From: Aquirhabdus sp.
GTDB taxonomy: Bacteria > Pseudomonadota > Gammaproteobacteria > Pseudomonadales > Moraxellaceae
Direction of reading: 5' to 3'
DNA: 64,000 nt
Assembly: GCA_030149815.1 (NCBI GenBank)
Contig: JASLHI010000049.1
Coordinates: 1 to 64,000 of the forward strand
In this document: one piece after another, positions 7,643-16,815 of the stretch
Position numbering within the stretch: the first letter of the stretch is position 1
Layout: each line of letters starts with the position of its first letter
The notes under the pieces: generated by a model
What the model was told of the DNA's origin: nothing
Seen by the model: the letters and a program-made list of their open reading frames with translations, nothing else
The model's database searches: none
Made by a program: the position numbers and the translations under genes

Positions 7643-9229
7643 ATGTCTGCAACTTTAAAAGAACGACTATCGGATTCTTACAATGAAACACCGTACCAAT
7701 CCCATCCATTTCCGCAAACAGCCCCAGAACATTTGAGGGCTGTTGCTGCGCTATTTGGCATTACCACTGTTCCTGTGGAACATGCACGAATATTAGAATT
7801 GGGCTGCGCATCAGGAGGTAATCTCATTCCTGTTGCAGTACGTTTTCCACATGCACAGATTATTGGAGTAGATATATCCTCTGCCCATATCGCTGAAGGA
7901 CAAGCAACCATTACACGACTAGGCTTAAAAAACATCTCTCTACAACACAATGATTTAACCAATATTAAAAAGTCTTTTGGTGAATTTGATTATATCATTT
8001 CGCATGGTGTTTATAGTTGGGTGCCTCCTGAAGTACAAACCGCTATGCTGCGCATTTGTGGAGAAAATCTCTCAGAAAATGGTCTCGCCTATATCAGCTA
8101 TAACACTTATCCTGGCTGGAAATATCGCGAAGTTATACGCGATGCCATGATGTTTCGAGGCTCAACTCGTAACTCACCCCAAGAACGCCTAGCTTATGCT
8201 CGCGGTATGATTGACTTCCTGCATGAGAAATCATTGCCAGATAGCCTGACTAAAAAGAATATTGAAGAACTCTTACCTACGCTTAGAAATGCGCAAGACT
8301 ATTATTTATTGCACGATTTTTTGGAACTCTGCAATTCACCCTGTTATTTCAATGATTTTATCGCAAGGGCTAAACACAACAGATTATATTATCTTGCCGA
8401 AAGCCAACCTTCTGAAATGTTTCTCAGCAATTTTCCTTCAGAAATTTCCACACCACTTTTACAAGAGTGCAATGGAGATCAAGTGAATCTAGAACAGCAT
8501 CTAGATTTTTTAAGAGGTCGATCATTTCGTCAAACCATTCTCATCCCTGAAAATCGTGCAACCGAAATCAACTATCGTTTAGAGCATGCACAATTACAAA
8601 AAATGCACTTTGCTGGAATATTTACCTCAATACCACCAACTGCGGGAGTTAGTTCATCATCATCTTTTTCAACCATTTATGGTTTAGAAATTGACATTAC
8701 ACATCCTGTTGCAGTGATGACCGCACAAATTCTGAATGAACACTACCCATCTACACGACAAATCCACACACTAGCACAAGAAATCTGTGAAAGATCGCAA
8801 CAAGCTGGACAACCGCAGAGTTTAGTAGACGTTTTGCCAGTTGTTTTCCAGTTTATAGAAAGCATGATTATCAAAGGAGCAATTCGCTATCGCAACTCAG
8901 CGGTTGAGCTTGCAACGAAAATATCAGAATTTCCCATTAAAGATTCTTCTGTATGCCAAACACAACTCAATCAAAATTGGATTACCAATACATGGCATGA
9001 CGATATTCAACTGAATATCGTTGAACAAAGCATCCTACCTTTGCTCGATGGTCAGCACGACTTTACTGCGCTTTGTCAGCACATCTATCAGGAAGTTGAA
9101 AATCATCGGATTATCTTTAAAAAGGATGATTTACCGATTACCGACCCAGAGGAGCTTAAAACATCTATCAACGAGCACCTTCGAATAAATTTAATGAGCC
9201 TAAAGCATAAAGGACTGCTAGCTCGTTAA
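7643..9229 (+). CDS. class I SAM-dependent methyltransferase with C-terminal regulatory domain (PKMT-like)
   Basis: 528 residues from the ATG at 7643, which has GGAG six bases upstream; an earlier in-frame ATG at 7622 lacks one. The N-terminus SYNETPYQSHPFPQTAPEHL followed by ILELGCASGGNL (SAM motif I) and IIGVDISSAHIAEGQ (motif II) is characteristic of methyltransferases with the methyltransferase-regulatory domain. That family includes the rickettsial protein-lysine methyltransferases PKMT1/2, which modify outer-membrane proteins. The middle part has YISYNTYPGWKYREVIRDAM, also typical. The C-terminal 200 residues hold the helical regulatory part (DVLPVVFQFIESMIIKGAIRYR...). Protein methylation is inferred from the family; the target is unknown. 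Translation is coupled to the dioxygenase gene. Confidence 0.75.
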   Translation: MSATLKERLSDSYNETPYQSHPFPQTAPEHLRAVAALFGITTVPVEHARILELGCASGGNLIPVAVRFPHAQIIGVDISSAHIAEGQATITRLGLKNISLQHNDLTNIKKSFGEFDYIISHGVYSWVPPEVQTAMLRICGENLSENGLAYISYNTYPGWKYREVIRDAMMFRGSTRNSPQERLAYARGMIDFLHEKSLPDSLTKKNIEELLPTLRNAQDYYLLHDFLELCNSPCYFNDFIARAKHNRLYYLAESQPSEMFLSNFPSEISTPLLQECNGDQVNLEQHLDFLRGRSFRQTILIPENRATEINYRLEHAQLQKMHFAGIFTSIPPTAGVSSSSSFSTIYGLEIDITHPVAVMTAQILNEHYPSTRQIHTLAQEICERSQQAGQPQSLVDVLPVVFQFIESMIIKGAIRYRNSAVELATKISEFPIKDSSVCQTQLNQNWITNTWHDDIQLNIVEQSILPLLDGQHDFTALCQHIYQEVENHRIIFKKDDLPITDPEELKTSINEHLRINLMSLKHKGLLAR

Positions 9230-9257
9230 AAGAGTTCTTTGACGACTTTCCAGCTTT

Positions 9258-10241
9258 TCAATCATGATGAGAGTGGCGAGAAAATTCTGTACAAGACCGA
9301 TCTGTATGTGAATAGTCATGTGCAGAAACCTCCGCTTCCTGATAGTGCTCTACTTCTGGACGACTCATCGCACAGCGATGCTCCTCGCACTGAATCGCTA
9401 CATGAAAAATCGAGAATTGCTGCGCCAGTACGTCCATTGCATCTTCTAAAACTTCTTGCGTCGCGCGCTCTGGACAAACCAAATGTACAGTCAAAGAAAC
9501 TTTATTCATCGTCAGCGACCACACATGCAAATCATGAATACTTTCTACGCCATCGATAGCGATCAACGCTTCGCGAATCGTTTTCACTTTCAAACCAGCA
9601 GGCACGCCTTCTAATAAAATATGGACGCTTTGTTTGCAAAGTTGCCATATGCGAGGCAAAACCCACAATCCAATACCAATCGCAACCAGCGAATCGATCC
9701 ACCACCATTGCGTCAAATAAATAATCCATGCACCTAAAATCACACCAGCCGATCCCACGGTATCTGCAAGCACTTCTAGGTATGCTGCCTTCATATTTAA
9801 ACTATCCCGCTGCCCACTCGTAATAATTTTCATGCAAATCAAATTTACGACCAGACCCAAGCACGCAATAATCAACATGCCGATCGAATGTAACTCAGGA
9901 GGATTTGAAAGGCGCAAATACGCTTCATATAAAATATAAATTGCTACTGCAAATAGTAGTAAGGCATTCAGAATGACCCCAAGGATCTCAAAACGATAAT
10001 ACCCATAAGTACGTTGTTCGTCCGCTGGTCGCCGTCCAACACGTATCGCCATAATCGCAATCGCAACAGCCGCCACATCAGTAGAAACATGCGCAGCATC
10101 TGATAACAGAGCCAAACTATGCGACCATAAGCCACCCAACACTTCCGCCACCAAGAATAGAGAGGTTAAGATCAAAACAGCCCAGAGGCGTCCTTCATTC
10201 TGAGTTGCTGGGGCGTGATGATGTCCGTGCGAATCGTTCAT
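9258..10241 (-). CDS. cation diffusion facilitator (CzcD/ZitB-like) metal exporter
   Basis: A 327-residue inner-membrane antiporter with six membrane segments that exports Zn2+, Co2+ or a similar divalent ion. The metal site pairs are seen in helix 2 (SDAAHVSTD) and helix 5 (EVLADTVGS). The soluble C-terminal domain carries IHDLHVWSLT and ends in a long His/Asp/Glu-rich tail (HCAMSRPEVEHYQEAEVSAHDYSHTD...HSHHD), with a short N-terminal HGHHH. GAG lies six bases before the start. It is transcribed away from the two-component system at 10438-12581 across a gap of about 200 bases, so shared regulation is possible. Confidence 0.9.
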   Translation of the reverse strand: MNDSHGHHHAPATQNEGRLWAVLILTSLFLVAEVLGGLWSHSLALLSDAAHVSTDVAAVAIAIMAIRVGRRPADEQRTYGYYRFEILGVILNALLLFAVAIYILYEAYLRLSNPPELHSIGMLIIACLGLVVNLICMKIITSGQRDSLNMKAAYLEVLADTVGSAGVILGAWIIYLTQWWWIDSLVAIGIGLWVLPRIWQLCKQSVHILLEGVPAGLKVKTIREALIAIDGVESIHDLHVWSLTMNKVSLTVHLVCPERATQEVLEDAMDVLAQQFSIFHVAIQCEEHRCAMSRPEVEHYQEAEVSAHDYSHTDRSCTEFSRHSHHD

Positions 10242-10437
10242 AATCTACTCACAGAGAACCATAGACATTGAAATTCTTTGCCATTTTAACGATAGCTGAT
10301 ATCGAACATATCAACAAAAATAATTCAGTAATAGTATTCACTGTATATTAAAAGCAGAATTGCATGTTGTCATTCAACGTACCTTTCCGACAGCAAATGA
10401 ATATGCTCAATATTGATCAAATCACGTGGATTACTGT

Positions 10438-11118
10438 ATGAGAATTTTACTCGTCGAAGATGACGCCATGATCGCTGATGCACTCACGGTCACATTGCGA
10501 GATGCCAGTTATGCAGTAGACCATGTTGCTGACGGAAATCTGGCTCATACCGCCTTACGGACTGAAGAATATCAAATGATATTGCTTGATCTAGGATTAC
10601 CGCATCAGGATGGTTTAACCGTCATCAAAAACTGGCGTGCTGAAGGTGGTGAAACGCCAATTATCATTATTACCGCACGCGACGACTTACAATCACGTAT
10701 TCAAGGCTTAGACTTAGGCGCAGATGACTTCTTGGTAAAACCATTTGAGACCTCTGAATTGTTAGCACGAATTCGTGCTGTAAGTCGACGAAAACAAGGC
10801 TCAGCTCAGCCTATTTTGACCAATGGTAAAGTCACGCTAAATCCCGCTAATCATGAAGCGACATTTATCGATAGCACCGTCGATGATGCTGAATCTAAAA
10901 GTGTTCGCCTATCAGCACGTGAATATGCATTGCTACATGCGCTTCTCCTTCGTAAAGGCACCATCCTCTCTCGCAGTGAACTAGAAACCACCATCTATGG
11001 TTGGGGGGAAGAAGTTGAAAGTAATGCAATTGAATTTCTGATTCACAGTGTGCGCAAGAAACTTGGGCAAAAAGTCATTACCAATGTTCGTGGTGTTGGG
11101 TGGGTGGTGGAGAAATAA
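10438..11118 (+). CDS. OmpR-family response regulator, QseB/PmrA-like
   Basis: 226 residues from the ATG at 10438 (MRILLVEDD...); an earlier in-frame start adds only four residues. The receiver domain (1-115) has the acidic pair VEDD, the phosphorylated Asp in ILLDLGLP (about residue 51), ITARD and LVKPF. The winged-helix domain (about 130-226) ends NAIEFLIHSVRKKLGQKVITNVRGVGWVV. Best resemblance is to QseB, PmrA/BasR and TctD. A two-base gap to the kinase gene indicates an operon. Because a lipid A modification-type operon follows, a PmrA-like role is attractive but unproven. Confidence 0.85.
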   Translation: MRILLVEDDAMIADALTVTLRDASYAVDHVADGNLAHTALRTEEYQMILLDLGLPHQDGLTVIKNWRAEGGETPIIIITARDDLQSRIQGLDLGADDFLVKPFETSELLARIRAVSRRKQGSAQPILTNGKVTLNPANHEATFIDSTVDDAESKSVRLSAREYALLHALLLRKGTILSRSELETTIYGWGEEVESNAIEFLIHSVRKKLGQKVITNVRGVGWVVEK

Positions 11119-11120
11119 AC

Positions 11121-12581
11121 GTGACGCAACCGATGAGCTCTAATCAGGAAATGCAATACGCACAAACTCACAATGATGATATTTTTAAGAAATATCGGTC
11201 ACTGCGTTTTTACCTCATCGTTTGTTTTTCTGGATTGATTATCATCATTGGAACATTGACCGCACTTGGGGTTTATCATTCAACACGAAAAGAAGCGTTG
11301 GCATTACAAGACCATCATCTCGAATTAATTGCACAAGTGATGTCCCAATATCACTACAACATTGTGCCAAACTATACAGATGGACCAGAAATCAAATCGT
11401 CTAATCACATCCCAACTGACCCAGACCAACAAGAAGCGCTCATCCAAACCGATCATGCGACTGAGCTCCAAGAAGCCCAGATTGTCATTCAGCCTATTTC
11501 ATTCACTCCAAACAAGACTGAATTACATTGGTTACAAACACCACCATCCATCAACAATGGTTTATCAACAATTAAAAGTCATGGTGAAGAGTGGCGAGTT
11601 TTTGTCAGCAAAAGTTCTACGGGGCAGCGATTTGTCGTTGGGCAGCGTACTGAAGTTCGTGATGAACTCGCGGAAAATACCAGTTTACGTATGCTCATAC
11701 CGCTCGTCATTTTGCTTCCGATTCTGATGTTGATGATTACGTTGATCATCCGCCAATCCTTTAAACCAATTACCCAGCTCGCGGCCTATATTGATCAACA
11801 ACGTAATGGAACACTTCTTCCTCTCGACAATCTCAAAATCCCAAGAGAAATTTTACCTTTCGTCTACTCTATCAACCAACTACTCAACCGTTTATTCAAG
11901 AGCATGGATCAACAGCGTCGATTTATTGCTGATGCAGCACACGAATTAAGAACCCCACTGACCGCGCTCACGCTACAGGCTGAAAATCTTAACCACGCAC
12001 AATTATCAACAGAAGATGCAAAACGAGTCCATCAGTTGCAAGGAGGGTTAATCCGCTCTCAAAGCTTATTGGAACAGCTCCTCAACTTAGCCAGACAGCA
12101 AAGCGGAAGCATGGGGGAAAGAACTCAAATCTCACTACTCAACACACTCAAAGAACTATTGGCAGACTTTGTCCCTCTCGCTACACAAAAGAATATTGAT
12201 CTTGGCGTTCTTCAACAGGAGGATATTTGGGTCCATGCAGCACTGCAGGACATCCAGATGCTATTACGAAATGCGATCAGTAATGCCATTCGTTACACTC
12301 CGATTGGAGGTCGAGTCGATATTCGCATTTATACTGTTGCTACATTTGCATGTATTGAAATTACCGATAATGGAATGGGAATACCTGACACTGAACTATC
12401 GAGAGTCTTTGATCCATTTTATCGCGTTTTAGGTCAAGTAGAAGCTGGTAGTGGATTGGGTCTAACCATTATTCAAGAAATTGCGCATCGTTACCACGGC
12501 CGAGTGACTTTACGCAACATAAAACAAAATCATAAACATCAAAACGGGCTATGTTTTGAGTTTCAAATGCCTCTAGGTTAA
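11121..12581 (+). CDS. sensor histidine kinase, QseC/PmrB-like
   Basis: 486 residues from GTG 11121, which has GGAG eight bases upstream. Membrane segments at about 28-52 and 190-215 flank a periplasmic domain of roughly 140 residues. A HAMP region follows, then HisKA with the phosphorylated histidine in FIADAAHELRTPLTAL, the N box LLRNAISNAIRYTP, and the ATP-lid motifs DNGMGIPD and GSGLGLTI. The H-box context is closer to QseC than to PmrB. The signal is unknown; metals (neighbouring CDF exporter) and cationic peptides (downstream lipid A-type operon) are both reasonable guesses. Confidence 0.88.
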   Translation: MTQPMSSNQEMQYAQTHNDDIFKKYRSLRFYLIVCFSGLIIIIGTLTALGVYHSTRKEALALQDHHLELIAQVMSQYHYNIVPNYTDGPEIKSSNHIPTDPDQQEALIQTDHATELQEAQIVIQPISFTPNKTELHWLQTPPSINNGLSTIKSHGEEWRVFVSKSSTGQRFVVGQRTEVRDELAENTSLRMLIPLVILLPILMLMITLIIRQSFKPITQLAAYIDQQRNGTLLPLDNLKIPREILPFVYSINQLLNRLFKSMDQQRRFIADAAHELRTPLTALTLQAENLNHAQLSTEDAKRVHQLQGGLIRSQSLLEQLLNLARQQSGSMGERTQISLLNTLKELLADFVPLATQKNIDLGVLQQEDIWVHAALQDIQMLLRNAISNAIRYTPIGGRVDIRIYTVATFACIEITDNGMGIPDTELSRVFDPFYRVLGQVEAGSGLGLTIIQEIAHRYHGRVTLRNIKQNHKHQNGLCFEFQMPLG

Positions 12582-12614
12582 ATCACCATATATCTTTCTA
12601 CTAAGTCTCACCTG

Positions 12615-12653
12615 CTAGTCTAGAAAATCCATTTCATTGACTAGATTTTTTTT
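12615..12653 (+). terminator. possible rho-independent terminator after the sensor kinase
   Basis: CTAGTC (12615-12620) pairs with GACTAG (12639-12644) and is followed by a run of eight T. The stem is short and the loop is 18 bases, so termination may be partial. Read-through would link the two-component genes to the sugar operon 120 bases downstream. Confidence 0.5.
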
Positions 12654-12766
12654 GGAATATCTGGAATTTTTATCATTTCTCGTAAAAACCAAAAAAGTTC
12701 TCAAAAATATTGTGTTAACCTTGACTCCAATTTGGAATCACACTATCAGATATCGCCCAACCATTT

Positions 12767-13636
12767 ATGTCGACAGTTTTCTTTTGTGCGGATGATTACG
12801 CATTGAATAAACCTATTAGTCAGGCCATCGTGCAACTGATCGAAGACGGTCGTTTGCAAGCCACGTCCTGTATGACGCAATCCCCACTCTGGGAGGCTCA
12901 TGGATTAAAATTGCGTGAAATTCGAAGTGCGCACCCCTACACGCAAATCGGGCTGCACTTTAATTTGACGCATCATTTTTCTGACGACATGCTGACCATG
13001 ACTTTAGGGCGGTTAATGCTGAATGCATGGCTCGGAGGTCTATCGCGTACCGCAATTGAAAAAACGCTTGCTTATCAATGGCAACGCTTTGTTGATGTGA
13101 TGGGACGCACACCTGATTTTATTGACGGCCACCAGCATGTCCATCAATTTCCAATCATTCGTGATGTGTTGCTCACCTTTCTCACCAATAAAGGCTTTAG
13201 TGGTTGGATTCGCAGCCTGAGCCACACCGTAGAAACACCCAGCTTTTTCATAAAAAGCAAAATGTTATCTTTGCTCGGTGCTAGAACATTAAGTTTCGAG
13301 TGTGAAGACCTACACTTTAAGCAAAATGCGCGTTTTGGCGGAATCTATGATTTCTCAAATCTAATTCCTTACCCAGCTTTAGTTCAACATTGGCTCAGTC
13401 GTGCAAACAGTAATAAATCGTCCGTATCTGATCCTAAAGATGTTCAACATAGCTTACTGATTATGTGCCACCCCGCCGTGGACAAGTCAGATCCTACGGA
13501 TACGATTGCCCCTGCACGCGTCCGCGAATATAACTATTTGGCATCTCATCAGTTTATTCAAGACTGTGTAAAAAATGACATTACTTTTACTCAGTTCACG
13601 ACGAAAAGGTCGGGAGGAGATTTAAATGTCCCGTGA
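12767..13636 (+). CDS. naxD: YdjC/ChbG-family carbohydrate deacetylase, NaxD-like
   Basis: 289 residues. The metal-binding ADD motif is at the N-terminus (VFFCADDYALNK) and the HxxH-type DGHQHVHQFP lies near residue 125; both are hallmarks of YdjC-family N-deacetylases. In Francisella and A. baumannii, NaxD deacetylates undecaprenyl-phosphate-linked N-acetylgalactosamine so that galactosamine can be added to lipid A, giving polymyxin resistance. The following GT2, GtrA and ArnT-like genes supply exactly the other steps expected. The gene overlaps the next one by 11 bases. The ATG at 12767 has no obvious ribosome site. A hopanoid HpnK-type role is less likely, as no hopanoid genes are near. 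Confidence 0.7.
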   Translation: MSTVFFCADDYALNKPISQAIVQLIEDGRLQATSCMTQSPLWEAHGLKLREIRSAHPYTQIGLHFNLTHHFSDDMLTMTLGRLMLNAWLGGLSRTAIEKTLAYQWQRFVDVMGRTPDFIDGHQHVHQFPIIRDVLLTFLTNKGFSGWIRSLSHTVETPSFFIKSKMLSLLGARTLSFECEDLHFKQNARFGGIYDFSNLIPYPALVQHWLSRANSNKSSVSDPKDVQHSLLIMCHPAVDKSDPTDTIAPARVREYNYLASHQFIQDCVKNDITFTQFTTKRSGGDLNVP

Positions 13637-14648
13637 AAATCCATTTCTTTCTTGCGTTGTTCCCGCATACAACGAAGCGGCAAATATTCCTCATTTCATT
13701 CCAGCGCTCGCCAAAAGTCTGAACGAACTCGGTGTTCGTTATGAAATCATCGTGATCGATGATGGCAGTAAAGACAATACTTTAGCGACACTACAGCCTT
13801 TTCTGGATCAATACCCACTGAAAGTGTTTGAGCTGTCGCGGAACTTTGGTAAAGAAGCTGCGATTAGCGCAGGCCTAGATCAAGTCAGTGGTAATGTCAC
13901 ATTACTGATTGATGCCGACTTCCAGCACCCCATTAGCGCGGTTGGAACGATGCTCGACTTATGGCGCAGTGGCTATGATATGGTTTATGGCATTCGTGAC
14001 CGCAAAACCGAAAGTGGTGTTAAACAATTTCTGACCCGAAAATTTTATTGGTTAATGAACGCTGCTTCCTCAATTGATATTCCCGCAGATGCAGGCGATT
14101 TTCGCTTAATGGATCAACGTGTGGTCAAAGCATTACAAGACCTGCCAGAGCGCACTCTCTATATGAAAGGCATGTATGCATGGGTAGGTTTTCGTAGCAT
14201 TGGTGTGCATTTTACCGAAGCTGAGCGCCATGCAGGCGAATCTAATTTTAATTGGAAGCGTCTCACGGGATTGGCATTAACAGGCCTGACTGCATTCTCC
14301 GACTTACCACTGCGAATCTGTGTTTTCTTAGGCGCATTCATCGCATTCATGGCACTGACATATGGGGCTTACATTACATGTGATGCGTTGATTGATGGTA
14401 CAACCGTACCTGGCTGGACAACTCTCGCAGCGGGTATGATGCTTTTGGGTGGCATACAGCTGTTATTTATCGGCGTACTCGGAGAATATATTGCTCGGAT
14501 TTACAACGAAACCAAAGGGCGCCCAAAATATATCATTGCACGTCAATACGACGAACAAAATCCCGCGCAACCACATGAAATGAATATGATCGAATTGGCA
14601 TCTCAACAATCACTCAATACATCCCAAGCGACATTGCGAGATGACTAA
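13626..14648 (+). CDS. GT2 polyprenyl-phosphate glycosyltransferase (GtrB/ArnC/FlmF-like)
   Basis: 340 residues. The family 2 catalytic domain shows VVPAYNEAANIP, EIIVIDDGSKDNT, LIDADFQHP (the DxD equivalent) and the acceptor-side GDFRLMD. Two C-terminal membrane helices follow (about 230-290). Such enzymes load a sugar from a nucleotide donor onto undecaprenyl phosphate on the cytoplasmic face. GGAGGAG lies five bases upstream of the ATG. The start overlaps the deacetylase gene and the stop overlaps the GtrA gene, giving tight translational coupling. It probably makes the lipid-linked N-acetyl-hexosamine that the deacetylase acts on. Confidence 0.88.
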   Translation: MSRENPFLSCVVPAYNEAANIPHFIPALAKSLNELGVRYEIIVIDDGSKDNTLATLQPFLDQYPLKVFELSRNFGKEAAISAGLDQVSGNVTLLIDADFQHPISAVGTMLDLWRSGYDMVYGIRDRKTESGVKQFLTRKFYWLMNAASSIDIPADAGDFRLMDQRVVKALQDLPERTLYMKGMYAWVGFRSIGVHFTEAERHAGESNFNWKRLTGLALTGLTAFSDLPLRICVFLGAFIAFMALTYGAYITCDALIDGTTVPGWTTLAAGMMLLGGIQLLFIGVLGEYIARIYNETKGRPKYIIARQYDEQNPAQPHEMNMIELASQQSLNTSQATLRDD

Positions 14649-15057
14649 GCCGCAATCTCTCATCCAAACGATTGGTCAATTGATGCGTTTTGGCGTCATT
14701 GGTGTCTTAGCAGCATTGACCCATTATGCTATTGCAATTACCTTAACCCACAAAAGCATGTTGCCCGCTTGGGCGAATCTAATTGCGTTTGTGATTGCTT
14801 TTTGGGTCAGTTACTTCGGACATCGTTATTTTAGTTTTGATGCTGGTGATGTTTCTCATCAGCAAACCTTACCACGGTTTATTTTAGTGGCAGTGCTTGG
14901 ATTTATCTTAAATGAATCTTTATTGCTGCTCATGCTGCATTTTACATCCATAACCATTGCGCTCGGTTTACCATTCATTATTATATTGACGGCTGTCTTT
15001 ACTTTTATTTTAAGTCGTCAGTTTGCTTTTGATACATCCAACTCTCGTACCGAATAA
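14641..15057 (+). CDS. GtrA-family membrane protein (putative lipid-linked sugar flippase)
   Basis: 138 residues with four membrane helices. The N-terminal RFGVIGVLAALTHYAIAI and the central FWVSYFGHRYFSF are typical of the GtrA family. Family members are thought to translocate undecaprenyl-phosphate-linked sugars to the periplasmic face. Its place between a GtrB-like transferase and an ArnT-like transferase fits that role. It overlaps the preceding gene by eight bases. Confidence 0.85.
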   Translation: MTKPQSLIQTIGQLMRFGVIGVLAALTHYAIAITLTHKSMLPAWANLIAFVIAFWVSYFGHRYFSFDAGDVSHQQTLPRFILVAVLGFILNESLLLLMLHFTSITIALGLPFIIILTAVFTFILSRQFAFDTSNSRTE

Positions 15058-15069
15058 ACAGAGAAAATC

Positions 15070-16752
15070 ATGTTTTCCATTCGCTCCAATAAAGTGTTTT
15101 TTGTCATTCTTGCGCTCTGGCTTGGCATTGCCGCCAGTATTCGTCAACTCGCTGTACCTGATGAAGGGCGCTATGGAGACATTACACGCTGGATGGTGGA
15201 ATCGGGCGACTGGTTGACACCGCGTATCAATGGTGTGCCTTTTTTTCATAAGCCACCTTTACTTCACTGGCTCGGTGGCGGGCTGATGGAAGCCCTCGGT
15301 GTCCATATTTGGGTTATGCGCTTAGTCCCTGTTTTTGCAGGAATGGTGATGTTACTCGGCATGTTTTGGTTTGTATCACGTCATGCTGAAACGAAGATTA
15401 ACCAATCTCTGGCACGCAGTAGTGTTTTGGTGTTGGCAACCAGCCTGTTATTTTACGGCAGCAGTCAGTATGTCAATCATGATTTATTAGTTGCGGCATG
15501 GATTTCCATGACTGTATTTGCTTTTGCAGACTATGCCTTAAAGAATGAGAAAAAGAGCCTATTCTTGGGTTATCTTGCGGCGGCGCTTGCACTATTATCG
15601 AAAGGTCTAATCGGCGTGCTGATTCCGGGCATGATTTTATTGCCATGGTTAATTTTTTCTGGAAATTGGCGACGGATTCCTGCGTTACTCCACCCGCTTG
15701 GCATTGTTTTGTTTTTGATCATCGTATCGCCTTGGTTGTACTTGGCACAGCAGAAATATCCGAATTTCTTACATTATTTCTTTATCGAACAGCAATTTGA
15801 TCGGTTTGGTGGCAAGCAGTTCAACAACAAGCAACCTTGGTTCTTTTATGTTGGCTGCTTGTTGATCAGTTTCTTACCGTGGCTTCTTCTGGTTGGTACA
15901 CAATATTCTTGGAAAAACGCAAAAGCACTGCTCAATAAAGGTGTTTTTGGATTGTTAGTCTGGTGGGCGATCTCGGTGACGATATTCTTCTCCATGCCAC
16001 CGTCAAAACTTGCAGGTTATATCCTACCTGCCACACCGCCACTCGCGATTTATATTGCGATGGTACTGCATAACATCTACCAATCATCATCAAAAATCAC
16101 GATTGATCGTGCACAATTAAAGAGTTGGAGTGGTTTAGTTTTTGTAGGATTGATTGCAATTAGTTTATTAGTCTTGCCCTATATCCCAAAAACCGCGAGT
16201 CAACTGTCTGGCGATGAACTGATTCAGCTTTTCGCTTTAGCGATGGTCTTAATCGTCAGCATCACAGCGATTAGCACGTTGCTGTATCGACAAAAATTAA
16301 CCGCCTTTCAGGTCACATTGCTTTCAAGTCTACTGATTTGTTCAAGTGTCACGCTGTTGGTCAAATGGCTTGATCACAAAACCAGTGCTGACCAAATGGA
16401 GTTTGCCAAAGATCTGACACCTGATACATCACTTGTGTTTTATCACAACTACTACTATGACATTCCATTTATGCTGGATCGTAAGCAACCTGCTTATTGG
16501 GTTGAGGATTGGCCAAGTGTAGAAGGTGATAATGGCGCAGCACAAATCAAAGATGGTTTACGCTTCGAACCACAACAAAGTCATCTTTTATGGACAGATA
16601 GCAACTTAGATACTCGTATCAAACAAGGCGAAAAATTGATGATTCTCGTTCCGAAAGAACAACATATTTCATCATTAAGCGCATTAAAGCCAATTTATGA
16701 AGAGCGCAACTTTAATGTTTACCTGACGGGACAACGTCAAATTCAGCCTTAA
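15070..16752 (+). CDS. ArnT/FlmK-like GT39 glycosyltransferase, probably modifying lipid A
   Basis: 560 residues with about twelve membrane segments. The first periplasmic loop carries the catalytic acidic motif (VPDEGRYGDITRWMV) and RINGVPFFHKPPLLHW, diagnostic for ArnT-type PMT/GT-C enzymes. These transfer an amino sugar from undecaprenyl phosphate to lipid A, or sometimes to other glycans, on the periplasmic side. AGAG precedes the ATG. It is last in the four-gene operon and is followed by a strong terminator. The sugar is not determined by the sequence; galactosamine is inferred from the NaxD-like partner. Confidence 0.82.
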   Translation: MFSIRSNKVFFVILALWLGIAASIRQLAVPDEGRYGDITRWMVESGDWLTPRINGVPFFHKPPLLHWLGGGLMEALGVHIWVMRLVPVFAGMVMLLGMFWFVSRHAETKINQSLARSSVLVLATSLLFYGSSQYVNHDLLVAAWISMTVFAFADYALKNEKKSLFLGYLAAALALLSKGLIGVLIPGMILLPWLIFSGNWRRIPALLHPLGIVLFLIIVSPWLYLAQQKYPNFLHYFFIEQQFDRFGGKQFNNKQPWFFYVGCLLISFLPWLLLVGTQYSWKNAKALLNKGVFGLLVWWAISVTIFFSMPPSKLAGYILPATPPLAIYIAMVLHNIYQSSSKITIDRAQLKSWSGLVFVGLIAISLLVLPYIPKTASQLSGDELIQLFALAMVLIVSITAISTLLYRQKLTAFQVTLLSSLLICSSVTLLVKWLDHKTSADQMEFAKDLTPDTSLVFYHNYYYDIPFMLDRKQPAYWVEDWPSVEGDNGAAQIKDGLRFEPQQSHLLWTDSNLDTRIKQGEKLMILVPKEQHISSLSALKPIYEERNFNVYLTGQRQIQP

Positions 16753-16762
16753 AACACTCATT

Positions 16763-16803
16763 AAAAAACCGCCCTACATCATGGCGATGGAGGCGGTTTT
16801 TTT
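16763..16803 (+). terminator. rho-independent terminator after the ArnT-like gene
   Basis: AAAAAACCGCC pairs with GGCGGTTTTTT around an 18-base loop, followed by further T residues. It closes the sugar-modification operon. Confidence 0.85.
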
Positions 16804-16815
16804 ATTGTGGACGAT

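Noticed and set aside
10438..12581. Naming the two-component system PmrAB outright
   Set aside because: Kinase H-box and regulator C-terminus look at least as close to QseBC; the lipid A context alone does not settle it.
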